This document shows positions 7,461-13,155 of a stretch of DNA of 15,741 nucleotides, in pieces. Position 1 is the first letter of the stretch. Every line of letters starts with the position of its first letter. Origin of the DNA: Thermoplasmata archaeon (lineage in GTDB: Archaea > Thermoplasmatota > Thermoplasmata > Thermoplasmatales > Thermoplasmataceae); NCBI GenBank assembly GCA_021826765.1, contig JAKAYK010000017.1, positions 1 through 15,741 on the forward strand, given 5' to 3'. A program made the translations under genes and the position numbers. The notes beneath the pieces are model-generated. The model saw only the letters and a program-made list of their open reading frames with translations, had not been told where the DNA came from and searched no databases.

Positions 7461-8165
7461 ATGCAGCAGGGACAGATGGCATATGATAGAGCTATAACAG
7501 TTTTCTCTCCTGATGGTAGACTATTTCAGGTAGAGTATGCGCGAGAGGCCGTAAAGAGAGGTTCAACTGCACTTGGATTAAAATTCAAGGACGGTGTTTT
7601 GCTGATGTCCGAGAAGAGGGCAAAGAGCAAGCTCATGGAACAGAATTCCATGGAAAAGATTCAGCTTATTGATGATTTTGTTGGTTGTGTCACATCCGGA
7701 CTCGGAGCAGATGCCAGAGTCCTCATAGACTTTGCAAGAATCGCCACACAGCAGGAAAAAGTAACGTATGGATCGGTTGTGAATGTGGAAAACCTTGTGA
7801 AGAAAGTTGCTGACCAGATGCAGCAGTACACCCAGTATGGTGGTGTCAGGCCTTATGGAGTTGCCATAATATTTGCAGGAATAGATCAGGTGGGCCCAAG
7901 ACTCTTCGATCTTGATCCATCGGGTGTCATAAATGAATACAGGGCCACTGCCATAGGTTCAGGCAGGGATCAGGTCCTGAACTTCCTTGAGAAGGAATAT
8001 TCATCTGAACTTGATGAGAACAAGGCCATAAAACTTGCTTTCAATGCCCTGAAATCATCCCTGGAAGATGGTAGCGAAATGAAGATTCCGGAAGTTGCAT
8101 CCATAAGACAGGATGGAATTTACAGAATTCTTTCAAAGGAAGATATCGAGAAGAAATTATCCTGA
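7461..8165 (+). CDS. psmA: Proteasome alpha subunit
   Basis: The 234-residue protein forms the outer heptameric rings of the archaeal 20S proteasome, which gate substrate entry and dock the PAN or Cdc48-type ATPases. The N-terminus MQQGQMAYDRAITVFSPDGR, with the YDR gate motif (8-10), and the family signature RLFQVEYAREAVKRGS (20-35) match the Thermoplasma acidophilum subunit as I remember it. Lys66, the pocket residue that receives the HbYX tail of the ATPase, is conserved in NSMEKIQLID. QYTQYGGVRPYGV and ATAIGSG are also typical. No N-terminal catalytic Thr is expected, since that lies on the beta subunit, which is not in this window. The length is normal for the family. A run of eight Ts downstream is a likely terminator. 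Confidence 0.98.
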   Translation: MQQGQMAYDRAITVFSPDGRLFQVEYAREAVKRGSTALGLKFKDGVLLMSEKRAKSKLMEQNSMEKIQLIDDFVGCVTSGLGADARVLIDFARIATQQEKVTYGSVVNVENLVKKVADQMQQYTQYGGVRPYGVAIIFAGIDQVGPRLFDLDPSGVINEYRATAIGSGRDQVLNFLEKEYSSELDENKAIKLAFNALKSSLEDGSEMKIPEVASIRQDGIYRILSKEDIEKKLS

Positions 8166-8196
8166 TATTTTCTCTTATAATAATAGGGCCTGGAAA

Positions 8197-8204
8197 TTTT
8201 TTTT
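8197..8204 (+). terminator. Oligo-T terminator after psmA
   Basis: Eight consecutive Ts begin 31 bases after the psmA stop, in an AT-rich gap with further short T-runs up to about 8240. Archaeal RNA polymerase stops at such oligo-T tracts without needing a hairpin. No stable hairpin is evident here. Confidence 0.5.
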
Positions 8205-8255
8205 GAACATCATTTTATTAAAAAACTTTTTTAACTCACTTTTTAATTATTCTCC

Positions 8256-8651
8256 ATGGAAAACATCAGGAATATTCTTGAATCAGAAAAAAATGTTGCA
8301 GTTGTTGGAATAAGCGACAAAGAAGACAGGGACAGTTTCAAGGTTGCAAAATATCTGCATGAGCATGGATTCAATGTCATACCTGTGAACCCGGTAATGA
8401 AGGAATGGCTCGGGATTAAGGCCTATGCAAACCTTAAGGATGCAGCATCGGAGCATCGTATAGACATTGTAGATATTTTCAGGAAATCTGAAGCAGTGCC
8501 GGAGATAGTCAACGAGGCCATAACAATAAACCCAAAGACCATATGGATGCAGTTAGGTGTGATCAGTGAGGAGGCTGCAGATAACGCAAGAAACCATGGC
8601 ATAAAAGTCATAATGGACAGATGTATCATGGTTGAGCATAGAAAACTCTAG
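8256..8651 (+). CDS. CoA-binding domain protein (YccU-like, CoA_binding_2)
   Basis: The 131-residue protein is a single Rossmann-type CoA-binding domain like that of succinyl-CoA synthetase alpha and of stand-alone YccU proteins. Visible features are the nucleotide-binding strand-loop NVAVVGISDKEDRDS (13-27), then YLHEHGFNVIPVNP, VDIFRKSEAVPEIV in the middle and the closing strand GIKVIMDRCIMVEH. No catalytic domain is attached and no substrate is known for the stand-alone family. The AT-rich tract at 8221-8250 precedes the ATG, with a box around 8226-8236 at leaderless spacing. The final G of its TAG stop codon is also the first base of the tRNA-Ser gene downstream, so the two may share a transcript. 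Confidence 0.88.
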   Translation: MENIRNILESEKNVAVVGISDKEDRDSFKVAKYLHEHGFNVIPVNPVMKEWLGIKAYANLKDAASEHRIDIVDIFRKSEAVPEIVNEAITINPKTIWMQLGVISEEAADNARNHGIKVIMDRCIMVEHRKL

Positions 8652-8733
8652 TCGGGGTAGCCTAGCCTGGTAAGGCGGCAGATTCGAGATCTGCTGCTCC
8701 TGTAGCACGGGAGTTCGAATCTCCCCCCCGGCG
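8651..8733 (+). tRNA. tRNA-Ser (CGA anticodon)
   Basis: The acceptor stem is GTCGGGG (8651-8657) with CCCCGGC (8726-8732) and discriminator G at 8733. The D-arm has GCC/GGC and the loop AGCCTGGTAA. The anticodon stem is GCAGA/TCTGC around the loop TTCGAGA, giving CGA (serine UCG). A long variable arm (TGCT/AGCA) marks a class II tRNA, and the T-arm is GGGAG-TTCGAAT-CTCCC. CCA is not encoded and no intron is present. No clear TATA box lies at the right distance because the upstream gene ends on the first base. It may be processed from that gene's mRNA. Confidence 0.96.
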
Positions 8734-8742
8734 TTTAAAATA

Positions 8743-9186
8743 TTACCTTACAATCAGTACAGAAACCGGAGAACTTGCTGATACTCTTGCGGAAACGGAA
8801 CCGAGAAGTATGCCCTTCTTGAAACCAAGCTTCCTGTTTCCCATGATGACCATGTCCGGGTTGTAGGTATCAATGAGTTTCAGGATCGTGTCTACAGGTT
8901 TTCCTGTGATTATTTTTCCTTCTGAAATTTCCCTTCCTGCGTCCCTGTTGATTCTTTCCACGTGCTCATTCATGAGTTTCTGTGCCTTTGCCATGTATTC
9001 ATCAATTTCTGAGGGGCCCTCAACTGTTGTAAGATAGTCCGGCAGAGGGACTGCAGGGAGTTCAAAGGCGTATACAATGAGAAGCTTGCAGTCTGGAGAG
9101 TTGCTCACTATGGATTCGGCCATGCTCATGGCCTTAATGGATTCCGGAGAGAAGTCGACTGCGCATAATATCCTGTTAAAAGGCAT
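8743..9186 (-). CDS. Universal stress protein (UspA family)
   Basis: From the ATG at 9186 this is a 147-residue single Usp domain. It begins with the first strand of the fold (NRILCAVDFSPES) and ends with a nucleotide-binding segment (MGNRKLGFKKGILLGSVS) and the closing SSPVSVLIVR. The ATP-binding pattern G-2x-G-9x-G-S/T is partly altered, because Lys stands at the second Gly of the usual GSRG. ATP binding is therefore likely but not certain. Two more in-frame ATGs exist at 9195 and 9204. I chose 9186 because homologous domains begin just before the first strand and a TATA box at 9203-9213 lies about 22 bases upstream. The gene sits between two serine tRNA genes and ends 9 bases from the first. 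Its target process cannot be told from sequence. Confidence 0.88.
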   Translation of the reverse strand: MPFNRILCAVDFSPESIKAMSMAESIVSNSPDCKLLIVYAFELPAVPLPDYLTTVEGPSEIDEYMAKAQKLMNEHVERINRDAGREISEGKIITGKPVDTILKLIDTYNPDMVIMGNRKLGFKKGILLGSVSARVSASSPVSVLIVR

Positions 9187-9202
9187 TATTCCCATAGTTC
9201 TC

Positions 9203-9213
9203 ATATATATAAC
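9203..9213 (-). promoter_or_regulatory. TATA box of the universal stress protein gene
   Basis: On the minus strand GTTATATATAT is centred about 22 bases before the ATG at 9186, suiting a leaderless transcript. A second box, TTTATATT at about 9231-9224, would suit the ATG at 9204 instead, so two starts are possible. Confidence 0.45.
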
Positions 9214-9270
9214 AACAGTAGGAATATAAATTTATTGCATGCTGTAATTTTTCCCTGGAAGCATAAAATC

Positions 9271-9278
9271 ATAAATAT
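9271..9278 (+). promoter_or_regulatory. TATA box of tRNA-Ser(GGA)
   Basis: ATAAATAT is centred 27 bases before the first base of the tRNA. It is one of three similar AT-rich boxes between 9263 and 9290, and its spacing fits best. Confidence 0.5.
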
Positions 9279-9301
9279 CTGTATAAAATGAACCCTCTGT
9301 A

Positions 9302-9384
9302 GCTGGGATAGCCTAGCCTGGTAAGGCGCAGGTCTGGAAAGCCTGTGCTCTCGTAGCTCGGGAGTTCGAATCTCCCTCCCAGCG
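9302..9384 (+). tRNA. tRNA-Ser (GGA anticodon)
   Basis: The acceptor stem is GCTGGGA (9302-9308) with TCCCAGC (9377-9383) and discriminator G at 9384. The D-arm is nearly identical to that of the serine tRNA 650 bases upstream. The anticodon stem is CAGGT/GCCTG around the loop CTGGAAA, giving GGA (serine UCC/UCU). A long variable arm marks it as class II, and the T-arm is GGGAG-TTCGAAT-CTCCC. There is no encoded CCA and no intron. Confidence 0.96.
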
Positions 9385-9388
9385 TGAT

Positions 9389-9413
9389 CTTGACCATCAT
9401 CAAGTTGATTTTT
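9389..9413 (+). terminator. Possible hairpin terminator after tRNA-Ser(GGA)
   Basis: CTTGA and TCAAG (9389-9393 and 9400-9404) can form a 5-bp stem with a 6-base loop, followed within five bases by five Ts (9409-9413). The stem is short and the oligo-T alone could be the signal. The rest of the gap up to 9587 holds only AT-rich promoter-like sequence and no gene that I can support. Confidence 0.35.
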
Positions 9414-9554
9414 CGATTCGCAGGAAAAATAAATTTGCATAATATTGTATGTATCGTTATATCAACAAGTTATTCTGGTAAAATGTGAATGTACTCATAT
9501 ATCTACCTGAACAGGGGCCAATTCCTATACCATGCAGACAATGTGGTTGATAAA

Positions 9555-9562
9555 ATTTATAT
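9555..9562 (+). promoter_or_regulatory. TATA box of the metallo-beta-lactamase-fold gene
   Basis: ATTTATAT follows an A-rich BRE-like stretch and is centred about 29 bases before the ATG at 9588. There is no ribosome binding site before that ATG, so a leaderless transcript is likely. Confidence 0.5.
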
Positions 9563-9587
9563 CTGATCCAAGCCATGCTTCAACACA

Positions 9588-10238
9588 ATGTTCATACCTG
9601 TAAACAAGAATATCTTTAGATGGGGGACTCCTGACCCTGAAGGAGACTGGATCATGTGCGGTCATCTCATTATAAGGGAAGAAACCTGCTATTTGATAGA
9701 CCCTCCACTTGTGCCAGATCTGCTTGATTCTGTTCTCAGGATTGGAAAGCTTGGAGCAGTGATTTTGACAACACTGGATCATACAAGAGGTGCAAAATAT
9801 ATCTGTTCAAAATCAAAAGCGGATTTATTCATTCCTGAACAGCTGAAATCGACCGCAGTGGATCCTGATCTTATACTGAGTCAGAAAGGTATCATGGATT
9901 TTCAGAAATACGGAACAAAAAACCTGTTTGGCATGAAACCGATCAGAATCACGATCGAAGGAAAAGTGAAGGGAGAAATGCCATGGATTGATGAATTCGC
10001 ACTCCTGACAGACAATAAAGAACTGATAGTTGGAGATATAGCCATTGGCACATTTGATGGAAAAGTAATAGTTGCACCGGAGTGGTTTCCGCATGATCCA
10101 CCGAATTCACCATATCCCCCTGCGATCAAAGCGTTTTCAGAGGTTGTTCATGAATCGGGTGCAGTCTCGCTCCTTGCTTCACATGGTTACAATCTTTATT
10201 ATAAACTTCGGGAATCAATGCAGCCCCTTTTCTCATGA
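9588..10238 (+). CDS. Metallo-beta-lactamase-fold protein with a degenerate metal site
   Basis: The 216-residue protein has the order of strands and turns of a short MBL-fold hydrolase. Near the N-terminus is CYLIDPPLVPD. LTTLDHTRGAKYI stands where HxHxDHxGG is expected (DH at 64-65), ELIVGDIAIG carries a metal-bridging-type Asp at 150, and ASHG has His199 near the end. The first two motif histidines are replaced by Leu60 and Thr62, and the mid-protein His motif has become MPWIDEF. One metal site thus seems lost, while the ligands of the second (D64, H65, H199, with D150) remain. It could be a mononuclear enzyme or a non-catalytic binding protein. It has its own TATA box and stands alone between a tRNA and the MNT/HEPN pair. 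Confidence 0.7.
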   Translation: MFIPVNKNIFRWGTPDPEGDWIMCGHLIIREETCYLIDPPLVPDLLDSVLRIGKLGAVILTTLDHTRGAKYICSKSKADLFIPEQLKSTAVDPDLILSQKGIMDFQKYGTKNLFGMKPIRITIEGKVKGEMPWIDEFALLTDNKELIVGDIAIGTFDGKVIVAPEWFPHDPPNSPYPPAIKAFSEVVHESGAVSLLASHGYNLYYKLRESMQPLFS

Positions 10239-10253
10239 GTTTTACAGAAAACG

Positions 10254-10260
10254 TTTATAC
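10254..10260 (+). promoter_or_regulatory. TATA box of the MNT/HEPN operon
   Basis: TTTATAC follows GAAAACG, a BRE-like purine stretch also seen before the gene at 13156. Its centre is about 31 bases before the ATG at 10288, and the operator palindrome begins 7 bases downstream of it. Confidence 0.5.
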
Positions 10261-10266
10261 TGAAAA

Positions 10267-10287
10267 TGTATACATAATATGTATACA
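10267..10287 (+). promoter_or_regulatory. Palindromic operator of the MNT/HEPN operon (two TGTATACA boxes)
   Basis: The site is a 21-bp odd-centred palindrome with perfect 10-base arms. Each arm carries the box TGTATACA, itself an 8-bp palindrome (10267-10274 and 10280-10287), so two identical boxes lie 13 bp apart centre to centre. It ends exactly where the ATG at 10288 begins and starts just after the TATA box, covering the expected transcription start. Paired short palindromes are the usual target of ribbon-helix-helix dimers of dimers. The first gene of the operon encodes such a domain, so autorepression is the natural reading. Binding is inferred. Confidence 0.7.
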
Positions 10288-10878
10288 ATGCAAGAAAGAA
10301 AACCTATAATGCTTAATACAGAAATTTACATAAATCTAAGAAGATTTATTGAATCATATTCAAAGAAAACAGACAGATCATACTCATTCAGCGATGCTAT
10401 CGAGTTCTTGTTAAGAAAGCCATCTTTCATCTATACGGTTGATGAAAACCTCAGGGATTACATTCTTGCGTTTGTTGCAAAGATCACCAGACATGAGAAT
10501 ATCCTTGGTGTATTGCTTTTCGGATCGGTTGCAAAAGGTACCCACTCGCGAAACAGTGATATTGATGTAATGATCATAAGTTCATCTGGTTTTCTGGAAA
10601 CTCTCAGGGAGATCGGTGCGTGCCTGCAGGAATTGGACTCACTTCATGTTGAATTGCTTCTGAGAAATGGAATGCTTATGAATTTAGCTCCTCTGATAAT
10701 AACTAAGACTTCTCTGAAGAAATTTAACCCAATCTATTTTGATTTTGTGGATTATGGGATTCCACTCTTTGATCGGAATATGGTCCTTGAAAAATTTTTT
10801 GTTGACATAGAAAAAATGCCTCACAAAAGAAGACCTTACGCTGATGGAGAAATGTTGGAGTGGGATTATGGCAGATAA
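10288..10878 (+). CDS. MNT-type nucleotidyltransferase fused to an N-terminal ribbon-helix-helix domain (antitoxin-like)
   Basis: The 196-residue protein has two parts. Residues 5-45 read as a ribbon-helix-helix DNA-binding domain: strand KPIMLNTE, helix IYINLRRFIESY, then SFSDAIEFLLRKP, like CopG/VapB-type antitoxins. Residues 70-130 are a minimal nucleotidyltransferase with the G-S-x10-D-x-D motif (GS 79-80, D91, D93) and a third acid in HVELLL (E122). In type VII toxin-antitoxin systems such MNT proteins inactivate their HEPN partner by adding AMP to it. The gene overlaps the HEPN gene by 11 bases. I chose the ATG at 10288 over that at 10279 because the operator palindrome ends just before it. 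A further ATG is at 10309. The gene looks more A+T-rich by eye than its neighbours, as toxin-antitoxin genes often do. Confidence 0.82.
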   Translation: MQERKPIMLNTEIYINLRRFIESYSKKTDRSYSFSDAIEFLLRKPSFIYTVDENLRDYILAFVAKITRHENILGVLLFGSVAKGTHSRNSDIDVMIISSSGFLETLREIGACLQELDSLHVELLLRNGMLMNLAPLIITKTSLKKFNPIYFDFVDYGIPLFDRNMVLEKFFVDIEKMPHKRRPYADGEMLEWDYGR

Positions 10879-11302
10879 ACTTATTGAGGAAGCAAAGAGT
10901 TGGCTCAAGAGTGGAATCCTGAATCAGGAAGGGAGGAATTATTCCAAGAGTGTGTATGCTTTAGAAATGGCCCTTGAGATTGCGCTCAAGTCAGTTGTTG
11001 CATCTTCTGGAAGAGATGTCCCAAGAAGGCATGACATTGTTCCTCCTCTCGAGGAAATAATTCTGTCAAAACCAAAAATATTTTCCACTGAATTCAAGAA
11101 TGCATTCATTTCAATCAAACCGGTGTTTATGGAACTCCTGATTGTGCGACAGGCAAGCGCATATAGTTATGAAACCTCGATTAAAGAGGAAGATTTTATG
11201 ACCATCTTCGAACAGAATTATCAGCCAGTCAAAAACATGATCGAGACATGTGAAAAAGAACTCGAACGAAAAGAAAGGAATCTTTCTGAAATGGAAAAAT
11301 AG
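10868..11302 (+). CDS. HEPN-domain protein, toxin-like partner of the MNT nucleotidyltransferase
   Basis: The 144-residue all-helical protein starts at the ATG inside the end of the MNT gene (11-base overlap). The pattern YSKSVYALEMALEIALKSVV followed by RRHDI and VPPLEEI is typical of HEPN proteins paired with MNT. Many HEPN proteins are RNases using an R-x4-6-H motif. Here the expected place reads VRQASAYSYET, with Arg94 and Tyr99/Tyr101 but no His. Catalysis by the standard mechanism is therefore doubtful, though the tyrosines could be the AMPylated site. The C-terminal 25 residues are highly charged and probably a helical extension. A longer frame from 10844 exists, but the ATG at 10868 fits the domain start. 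A non-toxin role (a two-part nucleotidyltransferase enzyme) is an alternative. Confidence 0.8.
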   Translation: MADKLIEEAKSWLKSGILNQEGRNYSKSVYALEMALEIALKSVVASSGRDVPRRHDIVPPLEEIILSKPKIFSTEFKNAFISIKPVFMELLIVRQASAYSYETSIKEEDFMTIFEQNYQPVKNMIETCEKELERKERNLSEMEK

Positions 11303-11352
11303 GATTTTCGATTATCAATAAATTCTTCACCTTCATTGCAGTGAACATTCAG

Positions 11353-11389
11353 ATTTTCTATGTAGGATATAGACAAGCATATAGAAAAT
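11353..11389 (+). repeat. Inverted repeat at the ars promoter, possible operator
   Basis: ATTTTCTAT (11353-11361) and ATAGAAAAT (11381-11389) are perfect 9-base inverted arms separated by 19 bases. The right arm overlaps CATATAG (11379-11385), a TATA candidate. A transcript start about 26 bases on (near 11408) would leave a short leader containing the GAGG ribosome binding site (11420-11423) of arsC. No terminator T-run follows, so a regulator site is likelier than a terminator of the HEPN gene. Confidence 0.4.
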
Positions 11390-11431
11390 TGAAAATAGAC
11401 ATTTTGACTGCACTGATAAGAGGAAAAACTG

Positions 11432-11833
11432 ATGCCTGGAAAGATCCTTTTTGTCTGTGTTGAGAATGCGGGAAGAAGCAAGATGGCTGAAGCATTTGGG
11501 GTGAAATATGGCCTTGATTGTAGAAGCGCAGGAACCATTCCTTCGGACAGGGTGAATCCTGACGTAGTGAAAGTCATGGATGAGATTGGAATTCAGGTGA
11601 ATTCAGGAAAACCTTCCATGCTTACTGAAGAGATGGTGATGAATGCTGACAGGGTGATCACGATGGGATGCTCAGTGGAGGAGGCCTGCCCTGCAATTCT
11701 TTACCGTAACATTGCAAGAAAATTGACTGAGTGGGATCTGCCTGATCCAAAAAATAAGAGCATGGATGAGATCAGGGAAATTAGAAACAGGATTGAAAAA
11801 CTTGTAAGGGAACTTTCGGAAAATGAACATTGA
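11432..11833 (+). CDS. arsC: Arsenate reductase, low-molecular-weight phosphatase family (ArsC)
   Basis: The 133-residue protein has the LMW-PTP P-loop CVENAGRS (Cys9-x5-Arg15-Ser), the signature of thioredoxin-linked arsenate reductases. Two further cysteines in MGCSVEEACP (C80 and C86) match the redox relay of the Staphylococcus pI258-type ArsC (C10, C82, C89), which supports arsenate reduction over plain phosphatase activity. The catalytic Asp is probably in WDLPDP (101-106). The enzyme would convert arsenate to arsenite for export by the next gene, which it overlaps by 11 bases. A GAGG ribosome binding site lies 8 bases before the ATG, and a possible operator lies in the promoter. A protein-tyrosine phosphatase is the main alternative. 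Confidence 0.85.
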   Translation: MPGKILFVCVENAGRSKMAEAFGVKYGLDCRSAGTIPSDRVNPDVVKVMDEIGIQVNSGKPSMLTEEMVMNADRVITMGCSVEEACPAILYRNIARKLTEWDLPDPKNKSMDEIREIRNRIEKLVRELSENEH

Positions 11834-13106
11834 TCTTGCCATTTCTGTTGCCATATTTGTGGTATCTCTTTTCATGGTGATAAAGAAACCATTCAGGATC
11901 GATATTGGTTATTCTGCACTCATAGGGGCCCTTGTCACTGCAGTTCTTGGACTCATAACTCTCGATCAGGTAATCACAGTTCTGAGCATAGTCTGGAATG
12001 CTACCCTGACCTTTGTTTCTGTGGTTATTATTTCACTCATATTCGATGAATCGGGTGTGTTCCATCACCTTGCACTTAAACTTATGAAGCTCTCCCATGG
12101 AAGCGGTGTGAGACTGTTTATCTATGTGATTATAGGTGGAGCATTCATATCTGCCATATTTGCCAATGATGGAACTGCACTGGTGCTCACACCCATCATA
12201 ATTTCTCTTCTTTCAAGGGCTGGCTTCAGGGAGAAATCCATCATAGCATACGTTATGGCGGTTGGATTCATCGCTGATTCAGCCAGTATACCGCTCCTTG
12301 TGAGCAATCTTGTGAACATCATCGCTGCCACCTATTTCGGAATTGCATTCTTCCCCTACATGGAGGCAATGATCTTTCCAGATCTTGTCAGTATTGCAGC
12401 AAGTCTGACATTTCTCTATATCATTTACAGGAAGGATATTCCGAAAAAATTCAACTCTGAGCATAACGTTGAGGAAGATTATATCAGGGACAGGACAGTC
12501 TTCAGGCTGTTTTACCCAGTAATCACAGCACTCATCATCCTGTACTCCATCGGAGGATTTTTCTCCATACCCATATCATTTGTTGCAATGCCTATGGCCC
12601 TCTTCATGGTTCTTCTCTCAAGAAGAGGGAAGGCAATAGATTACGTGAAGGTTGTGAAAGAAGCCCCCTGGCAGATAATAATTTTCTCCCTTGGCATGTA
12701 TATTGTTGTCTTTGCAATGGCTGAGCATGGTCTTGCTTCCATGCTCTCTTCCGTGCTCCTGTATTTCAGTTCCTATCCATATGGACTGAATTTTGTCATA
12801 TCAGGCTTCATATTTGCATTCACAGCTTCCATAATGAACAACCTTCCCTCTGTCCTTCTTGGTGATATTGCATTGAAGACTGGAGGCTTCTCAGGATACA
12901 TTGTTCTCACAAACGCCATAGGAAATGACATAGGGCCAAAGTTCACCCCCATAGGCTCACTTGCCACACTGGTATGGCTCTACATGATCAAGAGAAAAAG
13001 TGGAATAAAAATCAGGACTGTTGATTACATGAAAACAGGCTTGTTTGTGGGCATTCCAGTTCTCACACTTACACTTCTTTCCCTTTGGGTTGAGACAATT
13101 CTCTGA
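11823..13106 (+). CDS. arsB: ArsB-type arsenite efflux transporter (ion transporter superfamily)
   Basis: The 427-residue membrane protein has about ten to twelve hydrophobic segments and a normal length for ArsB. Characteristic stretches are FANDGTALVLTPII (about 113-126) in the first half and MNNLPSVLLGD followed by NAIGNDIGPKFTPIGSLATL in the second. These are the paired re-entrant regions of ArsB/NhaD/CitT-type carriers. It should export arsenite, or antimonite, using the proton gradient. No ArsA ATPase is nearby, so it probably works alone as a secondary carrier. It overlaps arsC by 11 bases, which implies coupled translation. The family also contains transporters of other anions, but the arsC partner supports arsenite. 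Confidence 0.9.
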   Translation: MNIDLAISVAIFVVSLFMVIKKPFRIDIGYSALIGALVTAVLGLITLDQVITVLSIVWNATLTFVSVVIISLIFDESGVFHHLALKLMKLSHGSGVRLFIYVIIGGAFISAIFANDGTALVLTPIIISLLSRAGFREKSIIAYVMAVGFIADSASIPLLVSNLVNIIAATYFGIAFFPYMEAMIFPDLVSIAASLTFLYIIYRKDIPKKFNSEHNVEEDYIRDRTVFRLFYPVITALIILYSIGGFFSIPISFVAMPMALFMVLLSRRGKAIDYVKVVKEAPWQIIIFSLGMYIVVFAMAEHGLASMLSSVLLYFSSYPYGLNFVISGFIFAFTASIMNNLPSVLLGDIALKTGGFSGYIVLTNAIGNDIGPKFTPIGSLATLVWLYMIKRKSGIKIRTVDYMKTGLFVGIPVLTLTLLSLWVETIL

Positions 13107-13127
13107 ATATTCATAAACTTGAAAACG

Positions 13128-13135
13128 CTTATTAT
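13128..13135 (+). promoter_or_regulatory. TATA box of the ferredoxin-membrane protein gene
   Basis: CTTATTAT follows GAAAACG (BRE-like) and is centred 24-25 bases before the ATG at 13156. It supports that ATG over the in-frame TTG at 13135, which lies inside the box. Confidence 0.5.
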
Positions 13136-13155
13136 TGCAGGTAAACTACTGGTTC

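Noticed and set aside
9201..9440. A 79-codon minus-strand frame crossing tRNA-Ser(GGA)
   Set aside because: It is the antisense of the tRNA and its flanks, and no protein-like features are visible.
9385..9587. A possible C/D box guide RNA or att site in the gap after tRNA-Ser(GGA)
   Set aside because: I found no complete set of C, D', C' and D boxes and no repeat of the tRNA 3' end downstream. Only AT-rich promoter-like sequence and a short hairpin are visible.
10288..11302. Reading the MNT/HEPN pair as an antiviral island with further defence genes
   Set aside because: The neighbours are an MBL-fold protein and an arsenic operon with separate promoters. No nuclease, helicase, integrase or other defence gene is present in the window.
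11353..11389. Inverted repeat before arsC considered as a terminator of the HEPN gene
   Set aside because: The loop is 19 bases, no T-run follows, and the right arm overlaps a TATA candidate. It was kept as a possible operator instead.
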